10,053 bases of DNA from Sphingomonadaceae bacterium. Its GTDB lineage: Bacteria > Pseudomonadota > Alphaproteobacteria > Sphingomonadales > Sphingomonadaceae. Both the position numbers and the translations under genes were made by a program. Of the stretch, positions 1 to 6,314 are shown one piece after another. Position 1 is the stretch's first letter; the number at the start of each line of letters is the position of its first letter. The notes under the pieces were generated by a model. It did no database searches. It saw nothing but the letters and a program-made list of their open reading frames with translations, and was not told the origin of the DNA. The stretch lies in NCBI GenBank assembly GCA_947442095.1, contig CANEVG010000103.1, forward strand, positions 1 through 10,053, written 5' to 3'.

Positions 1-21
1 AAATAATCCGTCTCGGTCCGG

Positions 22-564
22 TCAGAATGTACGTTCCGGAATGCGAATCGTGTCGCCGGGATGGACCGCGGTGGTGCTGGTCAGGCGGGTCGCCTGTTCA
101 TCGGCATCACCTTCGCCGGTGACATAGGCAAATTCGCGGTTCGCGCGGTAGGTGAAGCCCCCGGCCTTGGCGACGAGCGCATAGATGGTCATGTGCTCAG
201 CAAACGGAAACTCGCCAGGACGCGCCACTTCGCCCAGCACGTAGACCGGCCTCAGGTTGAGCATTTCGACGGTAACCTGCGGATTGCGAAGCAACTCGTT
301 GCCTAGACGGCCAATGAGGTCAGCCTTGAACTGCGCCAGCGTCTTGCCGCGTGCCTCGACCTCGCCGAGCAGGGGAAACGAGACCTTGCCTTCGCCGTTC
401 ACTGCGAATTCGCCGGTCAGCCGTTGCTCTCCGTAGGTTTCGACCTTCAGCCGGTCACCCGAACCCAATGTGTATTGGTAGGCATGTGCGGAGGGGCGTT
501 CGGCAAGGTTCGCCGGGGTGCAGGCGGCAAGCGCCAGGAAAAGGGAAAGCAGGACGCGGCGCAT
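22..564 (-). CDS. Short outer-membrane polysaccharide export (OPX/Wza-type) lipoprotein
   Basis: This is a 180-residue protein of the polysaccharide export family, which helps move capsule or exopolysaccharide chains through the periplasm and outer membrane. It opens with a lipoprotein signal peptide (MRRVLLSLFLALAAC). The lipobox LAAC puts the lipidated Cys at residue 15, followed by Thr, which favours outer-membrane sorting. Residues about 27-102 look like the Poly_export domain, with the typical YTLGSGDRLKV opening and the NPQVTVEM strand. Residues about 104-150 look like one SLBB domain (RPVYVLGEVARPGEFPF). It is far shorter than E. coli Wza (about 380 residues) and lacks the further domains and C-terminal amphipathic helix that form Wza's own outer-membrane channel. 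The ATG at 564 is preceded by GGAG at 576-579 with an 11-base gap. It is divergent from the SleB-type hydrolase. The rest of any polysaccharide cluster would lie left of the window, so the polymer is unknown. Confidence 0.88.
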   Translation of the reverse strand: MRRVLLSLFLALAACTPANLAERPSAHAYQYTLGSGDRLKVETYGEQRLTGEFAVNGEGKVSFPLLGEVEARGKTLAQFKADLIGRLGNELLRNPQVTVEMLNLRPVYVLGEVARPGEFPFAEHMTIYALVAKAGGFTYRANREFAYVTGEGDADEQATRLTSTTAVHPGDTIRIPERTF

Positions 565-694
565 GGTCGGATTGGCTCCATCTCAACAATGGTAAATGAC
601 GCTGCCGTTACTATGACGCCTGAATGGCATTTGCGTTACGGAACCGGAGCAACGCTTACGCAAATTTGTCACGTCCTTGCGCCATTGGTTCGCC
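565..694. promoter_or_regulatory. Divergent intergenic region between OPX lipoprotein and cell wall hydrolase
   Basis: This 130-base gap must hold the promoters of both divergent genes unless the upstream genes are leaderless. It is visibly more A+T-rich than the flanking coding sequence. I see no convincing -35/-10 pair by eye. The only clear structure is the inverted repeat at 629-665, listed separately. The GGAG at 576-579 (read on the minus strand) is the likely ribosome binding site of the OPX gene. No good Shine-Dalgarno precedes the hydrolase. No tRNA, small RNA or terminator could be recognised. Confidence 0.5.
629..665. promoter_or_regulatory. Inverted repeat, candidate operator
   Basis: ATTTGCGT at 629-636 is the exact reverse complement of ACGCAAAT at 658-665, with 21 bases between. 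Inside this, GCGTT at 633-637 is also complementary to AACGC at 651-655, so two overlapping pairings are possible. The dyad centre is near 647, between two divergent genes, where a dimeric regulator could act on both. An operator role is inferred from symmetry and position only. I cannot assign it to a regulator family. An RNA hairpin in the hydrolase leader is the alternative. Confidence 0.35.
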
Positions 695-1390
695 ATGATG
701 GCAAAGCTCAAGTGGAAGTTGTGGCTGGGCTGCGCGGCGATGACCGGGTTGGCCTCGCCCGTGAGCGCCGAAGCCCCGCTTGCCACGACTTCAGGAGCGG
801 ACACCAACGCCGCACGCGCACTGCACTGCATGACCATCGCCATTGCCTATGAAGCCGGCCACGAGCCATTGGCCGGACAGGAAGCGGTCGGAGAAGTGAT
901 CCTCAACCGCGCACGCAACGGCGCTTATCCCGCCAGTGTCTGCGGGGTGGTTTTCCAGGGATCGGCACGGCGCACCGGTTGCCAGTTCACCTTCACTTGC
1001 GACGGGTCGTTGCGCCGCCGGATGTCGCAGGATGTTTTCGCCGCAGCCCGCGCCAGCGCCGCCAGGGTGCTTGATGGTCTTGCCGACAATCACGTCAATG
1101 GCGCAACGCACTATCACGCCAACTATGTCTCGCCCTACTGGGCGCCCAGCCTGGTGCGGATCGCCCGGATCGGCGCGCACATCTTCTATCGCGCGCCGGG
1201 GGCTCCCGATGTTCGCGGACGCTACCTGGCCACCGCCGAAACCGTGCCTAGCCTGGACGCGCAAGGTACCTGGGCGATCGCAGGCGATGCCGTGCTGGCA
1301 TCGGTTGCCGCCCGTCCGGCCACGACTGTGCCGATCACTCCGGCGCAGCCCCCGCCCGCTTTCGCCCCATGGGGTCTCAAAACCAATTGA
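695..1390 (+). CDS. Secreted cell wall hydrolase, SleB family (Hydrolase_2)
   Basis: This is a 231-residue exported protein of the SleB / Hydrolase_2 family, which in spore formers cleaves cortex peptidoglycan as a lytic transglycosylase. In non-sporulating alphaproteobacteria the relatives are presumed peptidoglycan-remodelling enzymes. I chose ATG 695 because an N-terminal signal peptide follows directly: KLKWK, a hydrophobic core, then VSA|EA with predicted cleavage near residue 25. ATG 698 is equally possible, and an in-frame TTG at 677 would only add residues before the signal. The catalytic core starts at about residue 44 with CMTIAIAYEAGHEPLAGQ; the Glu in YEA (residue 53) fits the family's catalytic acid. 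It continues with AVGEVILNR, then CQFTFTCDG, and ends with GATHYHANYVSPYW and IGAHIFYR. The four cysteines at 45, 83, 96 and 102 could form disulfides in the periplasm. The last 30 or so residues are Pro/Ala-rich. It has no visible functional tie to the T2SS beyond its position. Confidence 0.9.
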   Translation: MMAKLKWKLWLGCAAMTGLASPVSAEAPLATTSGADTNAARALHCMTIAIAYEAGHEPLAGQEAVGEVILNRARNGAYPASVCGVVFQGSARRTGCQFTFTCDGSLRRRMSQDVFAAARASAARVLDGLADNHVNGATHYHANYVSPYWAPSLVRIARIGAHIFYRAPGAPDVRGRYLATAETVPSLDAQGTWAIAGDAVLASVAARPATTVPITPAQPPPAFAPWGLKTN

Positions 1391-1396
1391 TCTCGT

Positions 1397-2248
1397 CTAC
1401 TGGGCTGAACGCACCACGTAGGGCCGCGTGAACGCGCCGGTCAGTTCGATCACCGTGCGCCGCACCATGCGCGCCCCGCCCGGCCGACGGACATCGACCA
1501 CCACTGTGAGCGGCCGCCCGATCAGATCGACCGCCTCACCCAGTTCAATCGCCGCGCGTTGTCCGGCCATCTCGCGGCGGCGCTGAAGTACCAGCGGATT
1601 GCCGTCGCCCCCCTCGAGCATCACCGCCATCGCCTCGGGCATGGCAAAGCGGGCATCGAACCCGCCCGCGCCGAAGTTGACGGTGACAAAGCCGCGCATG
1701 CGCGCGACTAGTCCCGAATCGAAGCCGCGAATGCTCGCCAGTTCATCGATCGATTGCAGAGGCGCATTGCGCGGGTGGATGCCGCGGCTGCGATACCATT
1801 CAGCCTCGGCGCCATTGGGATGGGGTTCCTCGTCGCTGTCGATCCAGTCAATCAGCGATTCGGCCGCGATGCGCCCCCGCAGACTGTTGCCCATCCCAAG
1901 TACCTCGACCAGCCGCTGTGCATATTGGTCATCGAGAAGGTTGAGCGGAACCTTGCCGCGCTCATCCTCGACGCGCAGCGTCAGCCGCGCGTCGTCGAAT
2001 GCGAACGAACGATCGCGCCCGTCGATCGACCAGCGTCCTGCCCGATCCGCCACCAGTAGGCCGTCAAGCGCCATAGCCAGCCCCGCATCGGCATCGGCGG
2101 CGGCTTTCGCCTGCTCCAGATCGGCACGCGCGCCCTCGATCCGGCTGCGCCCGCGCTCAATGGTGGTGGAGGCAACCAGCGCCAGCACCGCAACCATGAT
2201 GATCGCCGCGATCGAGGCATAGCCGCGCTCGCCAGGGCGCTGGATCAC
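1397..2248 (-). CDS. gspK: Type II secretion minor pseudopilin GspK
   Basis: GspK (283 residues) sits at the tip of the pseudopilus with GspI and GspJ and caps it. The prepilin leader is MIQRPGERG with predicted cleavage after Gly9, followed by a hydrophobic helix (YASIAAIIMVAVLALVAS). Mature position 5 is Ala rather than Glu, as expected for GspK, which normally lacks Glu5. The globular part carries clear GspK signatures: VPLNLLDDQYAQRL (about 100-113), SLIDWIDSDEEPHPNGAEAEWY (131-152, read in two parts) and the SIDELASIRGFD helix-hairpin-helix region (166-177). The start is GTG: its first bases overlap the gspD stop as GTGA, and AAGGG lies about nine bases upstream. It is the last gene of the operon, after gspD, whereas in the usual order it follows gspJ. 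Its stop (TAG at 1397-1399) faces the hydrolase stop six bases away. Confidence 0.93.
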   Translation of the reverse strand: MIQRPGERGYASIAAIIMVAVLALVASTTIERGRSRIEGARADLEQAKAAADADAGLAMALDGLLVADRAGRWSIDGRDRSFAFDDARLTLRVEDERGKVPLNLLDDQYAQRLVEVLGMGNSLRGRIAAESLIDWIDSDEEPHPNGAEAEWYRSRGIHPRNAPLQSIDELASIRGFDSGLVARMRGFVTVNFGAGGFDARFAMPEAMAVMLEGGDGNPLVLQRRREMAGQRAAIELGEAVDLIGRPLTVVVDVRRPGGARMVRRTVIELTGAFTRPYVVRSAQ

Positions 2249-4284
2249 GGCAGCGTGCCCTTGGTACGGAACGGTTCGAGCGTGCGCAGCTTGGCACGCA
2301 GTTCCTCGGTCACTGCGCGGGCATCTTCGGCGGTGCGCAGGACGTGCGGCTTGATCAGGATCAGCAACTCGGTGCGGTTGCCGGTGTTGCGCTGGTTGCC
2401 GAACAACAGTCCGCCCAAAACCGGGATGCGGCTTAGGATCGGCAGTCCGTTCTTTCCGAAGCTGTTCGAATCGCGGAACAACCCGCCCAGCGTGACGACC
2501 TGCCCGTCTTGCACCGCTATGCTGGTCGCCACCCGGCGCGTCGAGATGATCGGCGAGCTAATCCCGGCAATGGAGCGTTGCGAAATGTCGCTGACTTCCT
2601 GCGCGATGTCGAGCAGGACCAGCCCGCCAGCGTTGACCCTCGGCGTAACTTTCAGGATCACGCCGGTATCGCGGTATTCGATGGCGTTGACGATGGGAGC
2701 GTTGGGGTTCTCGACACTTTGCGCAGACTGGGTCTGGATCGGCACCTGATCGCCCACTTGCAGCGAGGCAGTCTGGTTGTTGAGCACTACCAGCTTTGGC
2801 GCAGAGACGACCTTGATGTTGGTCCGCTCCTCCAGCGCACTCAGCGTTGCAGAAATGTCGTTGCCGGCGAGGAAGTAGGAGAAGCCTGGCAGCACACGCG
2901 TGGGATTCGGCCCCGTGCCCTCGCTCAGCGCGAAATTGCTCTGCCCGGTCTGGAAGTTCCACTGCACGCCATAGCGCAGGTTGTCGTTGAGCGTGACTTC
3001 AGTGATCGCCGCCTCGATCATGACCTGGTAGGGCGGCACGTCGAGCTTGCGCAGCGCATCCTCGACAATCGCGTAATCGCGCGGCGCGCCGAACACCAAT
3101 ACAGCGTTGTTGTTGTCGTCGCTGGTGATCGAAACTGGCGGGCCGCGCCGTCCGCCCTGGCCCGCCGCATCGCTGCGCGCATTGGTATCGCCCAAAGCGG
3201 ACCGCGCGCCTTGCGCATCGCTGTCGCTCCCACGCGGCTGCGTACCCTGCTTTGCTTGCGGATCGTCGCTCCCCGCCGGGTTCGACGCGCCATCCGAAGA
3301 TGAATTGCCGAACACCGAATTGATGGTGCGGGCTATGTCGCGCGAGCGGCCATTCTGGACGCGATAGACGAACAGCTTTGGTTGGTTGTTGGTGCCCTCG
3401 CGGTCAAGCACGTCGACCCAGCGCCGCACGTCCTCCAGATATTGACGCTGCGGGCTGACCGCGATGATGCCGTTGAGGTTGTCCATGGCGATGAGCCGGA
3501 CAAGACCGCGCGTCGGCGCGTCGGCGGCGTTGATCAGCTTGTCGAGCTCGGGCACGATCAGACGCGCGTCGGTGCGCTGCGGGGTAAAATAGGCGAAAGC
3601 CATGCTGCGCAGCCAGTTGACGTCAAACTGCGCAATCAGGTCGTGCGCGCTGGTGCGCTGCCCACTGGTGCCAGCAATGGTGACGGTGTTGCTTTGCGCA
3701 TTGGCATCTATGACCACGCCGGGCAGAACTGAATCGAGCAGCTTTTTGAGCTCCGGCGCGCTGATGAATTTCAGCGTCACGAGTTCGCTGCTGTAGCCGG
3801 TCGTGGTGGCGCCGGTCAGCCCTGCTGACCGCGCGGCCTGCACGGTCATGATTGTAAAGCCCTGCCCTTGCGCCACCAGCGCGAGGCTGGCGGAATTGAG
3901 CGAGGCCTCGAACACGCTGAGCACCGATTCGCGCGCGATCGGCGCGGGCGTGACCAGCGAGACCTGTCCGGTAACGCCCGGCGCCACTGTATATTCCAGA
4001 TGCAGCAGGTCACCGAGCACCGCCTTGGCCACCACGCGCGCGTCGGCGGCAGGAAAATCGAGCCGGATGTTCCCGGGGCGCGCCTGTGGAGCAGCCTGGG
4101 GGATGGAAGGCGGCGCGCTTTCACCGCCGATGATGGTGATCCCGGCATCGCCTGGCGGTGCATCGCCGACAAAGGTCTGCGCGGCGGCAGCGGGGGGCAA
4201 AGGCTGGCGAGGCATATCCTGCCCGGCGCAGCCCGCCAGCGCCAGCAGCACCAGCGGTGCGGCGCGTTGCTTCACGCGGTTCAT
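2245..4284 (-). CDS. gspD: Type II secretion secretin GspD, probable lipoprotein
   Basis: GspD (679 residues) forms the multimeric outer-membrane channel of the T2SS. The N-terminus is a lipoprotein signal (MNRVKQRAAPLVLLALAGC) with lipobox LAGC and lipidated Cys19 followed by Ala, which fits outer-membrane sorting. A Pro/Ala-rich linker follows. Then come N0 (about 72-148), N1 (165-225), N2 (226-298) and N3 (303-415). N3 is split by a Ser/Asp/Gly-rich insert at about 326-385. The secretin barrel (418-650) has the expected VGDQVPIQTQ gate region, GVILKVTPRV and KNGLPILSRIPVLGGLLFG near the end. Only about 30 residues follow the barrel, so there is little room for a long pilotin-binding S domain. 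The ATG overlaps the gspC stop as ATGA and has a good GAGGAA eight bases upstream. A self-piloting secretin, as known for HxcQ, is the simplest reading of the lipobox. Confidence 0.96.
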   Translation of the reverse strand: MNRVKQRAAPLVLLALAGCAGQDMPRQPLPPAAAAQTFVGDAPPGDAGITIIGGESAPPSIPQAAPQARPGNIRLDFPAADARVVAKAVLGDLLHLEYTVAPGVTGQVSLVTPAPIARESVLSVFEASLNSASLALVAQGQGFTIMTVQAARSAGLTGATTTGYSSELVTLKFISAPELKKLLDSVLPGVVIDANAQSNTVTIAGTSGQRTSAHDLIAQFDVNWLRSMAFAYFTPQRTDARLIVPELDKLINAADAPTRGLVRLIAMDNLNGIIAVSPQRQYLEDVRRWVDVLDREGTNNQPKLFVYRVQNGRSRDIARTINSVFGNSSSDGASNPAGSDDPQAKQGTQPRGSDSDAQGARSALGDTNARSDAAGQGGRRGPPVSITSDDNNNAVLVFGAPRDYAIVEDALRKLDVPPYQVMIEAAITEVTLNDNLRYGVQWNFQTGQSNFALSEGTGPNPTRVLPGFSYFLAGNDISATLSALEERTNIKVVSAPKLVVLNNQTASLQVGDQVPIQTQSAQSVENPNAPIVNAIEYRDTGVILKVTPRVNAGGLVLLDIAQEVSDISQRSIAGISSPIISTRRVATSIAVQDGQVVTLGGLFRDSNSFGKNGLPILSRIPVLGGLLFGNQRNTGNRTELLILIKPHVLRTAEDARAVTEELRAKLRTLEPFRTKGTLP

Positions 4285-4805
4285 TCGGATGGTTCCTCGG
4301 TTTCTTCGGTAGCGGCAGGCGCAGCGGGAGCTGAACCGAAGGCCACGTGCAGGCGACCTGTGGCCGTTGTAAATGTGGCCCCGTCGCGGCCTAGCGCGAC
4401 CAACCGCATTCCGGAAAGGCTAGCGCCGAGCGGCAAGCGAGTGACACTGCCGTTGGCATGCTGAACGATGGCCAACGCGCGCCCGGAAACAGTGATGGCC
4501 CCCACCACCATTGCTCCGCCGAGCGGCGCTAGCGCGCCCTGTCCATCGGGTGCGGCGGCCGTTCGGGTGGGCGAGAAAATGGGGCTGCGCGTCAGCAGCG
4601 GATCGATCCCAACATGGCCAATCGCGGGCAAGGCACTGCGCACGCCGCCGCCGCCCCACCCTTGCACGGGCAGCTCGACAGCGGAAGTCAGCGCCAGTTG
4701 CAGCGCCGCCAGCACCCCCAGCACGGCTGTGCAGAGCGCGGGCATCGCGGCGCGGTTAGCGCGCGTGGGCAGGGGCAAGGGGAATTGAAGCTTCAAGCTG
4801 CACAT
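4281..4805 (-). CDS. gspC: Type II secretion inner-membrane linker GspC (short form; may be annotated as GspN)
   Basis: GspC joins the inner-membrane platform to the N0 domain of the secretin GspD through its HR domain. This 174-residue form has a short cytoplasmic N-terminus, one membrane segment (about 21-41) and a linker. The characteristic RSPIFSPTR lies at about 73-81. A compact HR-like beta domain spans about 94-156 (PLGGAMVVGAITVSG, LPLGASLSGMRLVALGRDG). The tail ends in an acidic stretch, TEETEEPSE. No C-terminal PDZ domain or coiled coil follows, so it is clearly shorter than enterobacterial GspC (roughly 270-300 residues). I kept ATG 4805 because it gives the usual basic cytoplasmic segment before the membrane helix, at the cost of a 50-base overlap with gspM. 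ATG 4745 would remove the overlap but start inside the helix boundary. Neither has a convincing Shine-Dalgarno. In Xanthomonas the equivalent protein is called XpsN and also sits between M and D. Confidence 0.8.
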   Translation of the reverse strand: MCSLKLQFPLPLPTRANRAAMPALCTAVLGVLAALQLALTSAVELPVQGWGGGGVRSALPAIGHVGIDPLLTRSPIFSPTRTAAAPDGQGALAPLGGAMVVGAITVSGRALAIVQHANGSVTRLPLGASLSGMRLVALGRDGATFTTATGRLHVAFGSAPAAPAATEETEEPSE

Positions 4806-5307
4806 CCATCAGATCGAGGTGATTGGAGTTGATTGCGCGGTCGGCGGCGACCGAAAGCGATTCGACGACAAGGTAGGGCGGCTCATTCGAAAGCCGATCA
4901 AGCCAGACGACGAGGTGCGGATAGGAAACCACGCCGCTGACGCTAGCGCGCACCCACCCGGGCTGCGCCTCAACGCCTTCGCTGGCGCGCAGTTCCCCGC
5001 CCGCGCGGGTCAAGCTGTCAGCCAGCCGGGTTTTGAGCAGCTCCGCCGCTGCATCGGCGTCGCGCGCGCTCACCACAAAGTCCGCAGCCCCCTGCGCCTG
5101 CTTTTCAGCAGCGCGGCGCAAGGCGCTGGTGCGCGCGATCATGCGCTCGTTCTGCAGATATTGCGCAATCAGCCGCTCGCGCTGGCTGGCGCGTTCGGCA
5201 AAGCCCAAAAGCAGCGGTCCGATCACAGCGAGCCAGACCAGCGCCAACGCAGCCACCGCAAGACCGATCGCCGCCAGCTTGCGTTCGCGGGGAGTCAGCT
5301 GGTTCAT
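4756..5307 (-). CDS. gspM: Type II secretion assembly-platform protein GspM
   Basis: This is a 183-residue bitopic inner-membrane protein of the GspM family (T2SSM-like), which binds and stabilises GspL in the assembly platform. A short cytoplasmic N-terminus (MNQLTPRERK) leads into one membrane segment (about 11-35). A charged helical region likely to be a coiled coil follows (about 36-75). The periplasmic ferredoxin-like domain runs from about 85 to 175 (SVSGVVSYPHLVVWLDRLSNE; PPYLVVESLSV). The NQLTPRERK opening just before the membrane helix is typical of GspM. The start codon overlaps the gspL stop as ATGA. GAGG plus a run of eight G at 5312-5319 lies just upstream and probably serves as a strong ribosome binding site. 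The 3' end probably overlaps gspC by 50 bases. The sequence is poorly conserved across the family, so position in the operon supports the call. Confidence 0.87.
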   Translation of the reverse strand: MNQLTPRERKLAAIGLAVAALALVWLAVIGPLLLGFAERASQRERLIAQYLQNERMIARTSALRRAAEKQAQGAADFVVSARDADAAAELLKTRLADSLTRAGGELRASEGVEAQPGWVRASVSGVVSYPHLVVWLDRLSNEPPYLVVESLSVAADRAINSNHLDLMDVQLEASIPLAPAHAR

Positions 5308-6314
5308 GACGCCCCCCCCTCAACATGCGCGGCAATGTCAAACGGCAGACCGGTCTGGACCTCCGTAACGGCTTCGGTGTTGGCAGAGCGGACATCACTG
5401 AAGCGCTTCGAAGAGCGCAGCGCGGCGGCAACATCGGCCTGCGGGCGGCGATAGCCGGTTATACGGATCGCCGCGCCGTCCCAAGTATAACGCTGCACCC
5501 ATGCAGCGGCGGGCATGGCGCGGGTCAATACCACCAGCGTGCCAAGCGCATCGTGCCCACGTCGCCGCACCGCGAGCTGTTCAGCGACCGCCTGGGTCCG
5601 CGCAATCCGCGCGGTGATCGCCCGCGCGCCTTTCACCGCGGGCGCTTGCTGGGCGACCAGTTCGTCCAGCCGAGCAACGCTCTCAGCGTCGCGCCAAACC
5701 AGCAGGCCCAAGTTGCCGGCGAACAGAAAGCCAGCAAGCAGCCACCAGCGCGCGGCGGCGTCGCGTACCGGCGCGACCAGTCCCGCAGCGGCAAGGCTTG
5801 GGGTAAAGTCGATATCCATGACACCGGGCATAACACCGGACATCGCACCGGGTTCACTTGCTCGGGCAAGGCCCACCACGGCGGGGACCATGCCTGCATC
5901 ACGAAGCTCGGCGAGCATCCCGCGCGCGGTGTCGAGCGGCAGCGCAGCCACCCGGGCGCGGCCGTGCGCCGCGCGCGCATGGCCAATTGCCAGTATGTCT
6001 GGCGCGAGCGGAAAGATGCGGTCGGCTTCCATAGCAACAAGCTGGGCGAAATCGGCGGCGGCAATCGCGGGCAGATCGATCTCGCGCACCAGGCACAGTG
6101 ATGGATCGACCAACACCGGCCGGTCGGCCCCCTGCCCCACTGCTTCGATCTGGCCTGGCCCGTTGTAGAGCGCGAAGCTGCGCAGCCGCCCCGTGCCGCT
6201 CCGCAGCGAAGCGGGCAGCATCGCCCCGAGTTCGGAGCGCCACCACGCGAAGCCCGAACGCAGCCGGAGCCACAGCGTGCGCATGTCCGCATCGAGGATC
6301 GAACCGCCCGCCAT
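5304..6314 (-). CDS. gspL: Type II secretion assembly-platform protein GspL
   Basis: GspL anchors the GspE ATPase to the inner membrane and partners with GspM. The 336-residue protein has a cytoplasmic actin-like domain (about 45-185: RSFALYNGPGQIEAVG, CLVREIDLPAIAAADFAQLV, ADRIFPL). One membrane segment follows (about 190-208, WWLLAGFLFAGNLGLLVW), then a helical stretch (209-255) and a periplasmic PilN/GspL-like ferredoxin fold (about 256-330, including MPAAAWVQRYTWDGAAIRITGYR). I chose ATG 6314 because it overlaps the gspJ stop as TGATG and has GAGG seven bases upstream. An ATG at 6356 would intrude 42 bases into gspJ and add no domain. The cytoplasmic part is a little shorter than in enterobacterial GspL. 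Residues 155-166 are encoded by three tandem 12-base units, placed in the linker before the membrane helix. Some databases would name it a PilN-domain protein. Confidence 0.88.
   Translation of the reverse strand: MAGGSILDADMRTLWLRLRSGFAWWRSELGAMLPASLRSGTGRLRSFALYNGPGQIEAVGQGADRPVLVDPSLCLVREIDLPAIAAADFAQLVAMEADRIFPLAPDILAIGHARAAHGRARVAALPLDTARGMLAELRDAGMVPAVVGLARASEPGAMSGVMPGVMDIDFTPSLAAAGLVAPVRDAAARWWLLAGFLFAGNLGLLVWRDAESVARLDELVAQQAPAVKGARAITARIARTQAVAEQLAVRRRGHDALGTLVVLTRAMPAAAWVQRYTWDGAAIRITGYRRPQADVAAALRSSKRFSDVRSANTEAVTEVQTGLPFDIAAHVEGGAS
5312..5319 (-). other. Run of eight G at the gspL 3' end, ribosome binding site of gspM and possible slip site
   Basis: On the minus strand eight consecutive G span 5312-5319, within gspL codons GAG GGG GGG GCG just before its TCA TGA. 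They lie a few bases upstream of the gspM ATG and extend a GAGG, so they probably act as its ribosome binding site. The gspM frame is one base behind the gspL frame. A -1 slip on the run would therefore read through from gspL into gspM without a stop. The tract is seen directly; slippage is not shown. Confidence 0.5.
5817..5852 (-). repeat. Three tandem 12-base units in gspL
   Basis: On the minus strand the units are CCCGGTGCGATG, TCCGGTGTTATG and CCCGGTGTCATG (5841-5852, 5829-5840, 5817-5828). They differ at only a few positions. Being a multiple of three, each encodes four residues: PGAM, SGVM, PGVM. They sit in the flexible linker between the cytoplasmic domain and the membrane helix of GspL, where length changes would be tolerated. 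Confidence 0.8.

Noticed and set aside
1..21. Terminator after the OPX gene (CCGAGACGG followed by ATTATTT on the minus strand)
   Set aside because: The stem is only three base pairs and the window ends in the A+T stretch, so it cannot be supported.
719..733. Lipobox in the cell wall hydrolase (LWLGC)
   Set aside because: The residues before Cys13 are W-L-G, a poor lipobox, and the hydrophobic core continues past it to a good VSA|EA signal peptidase I site.
2509..3303. Plus-strand open frame of about 264 codons opposite gspD
   Set aside because: It mirrors the secretin gene, whose motifs are unmistakable. The His/Arg/Val-rich product looks like reversed codon bias.
5325..6168. Two long plus-strand open frames opposite gspL
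   Set aside because: Both are antisense to gspL, have Arg/Ala/Gly-rich products with no recognisable motif, and have no upstream ribosome binding site.
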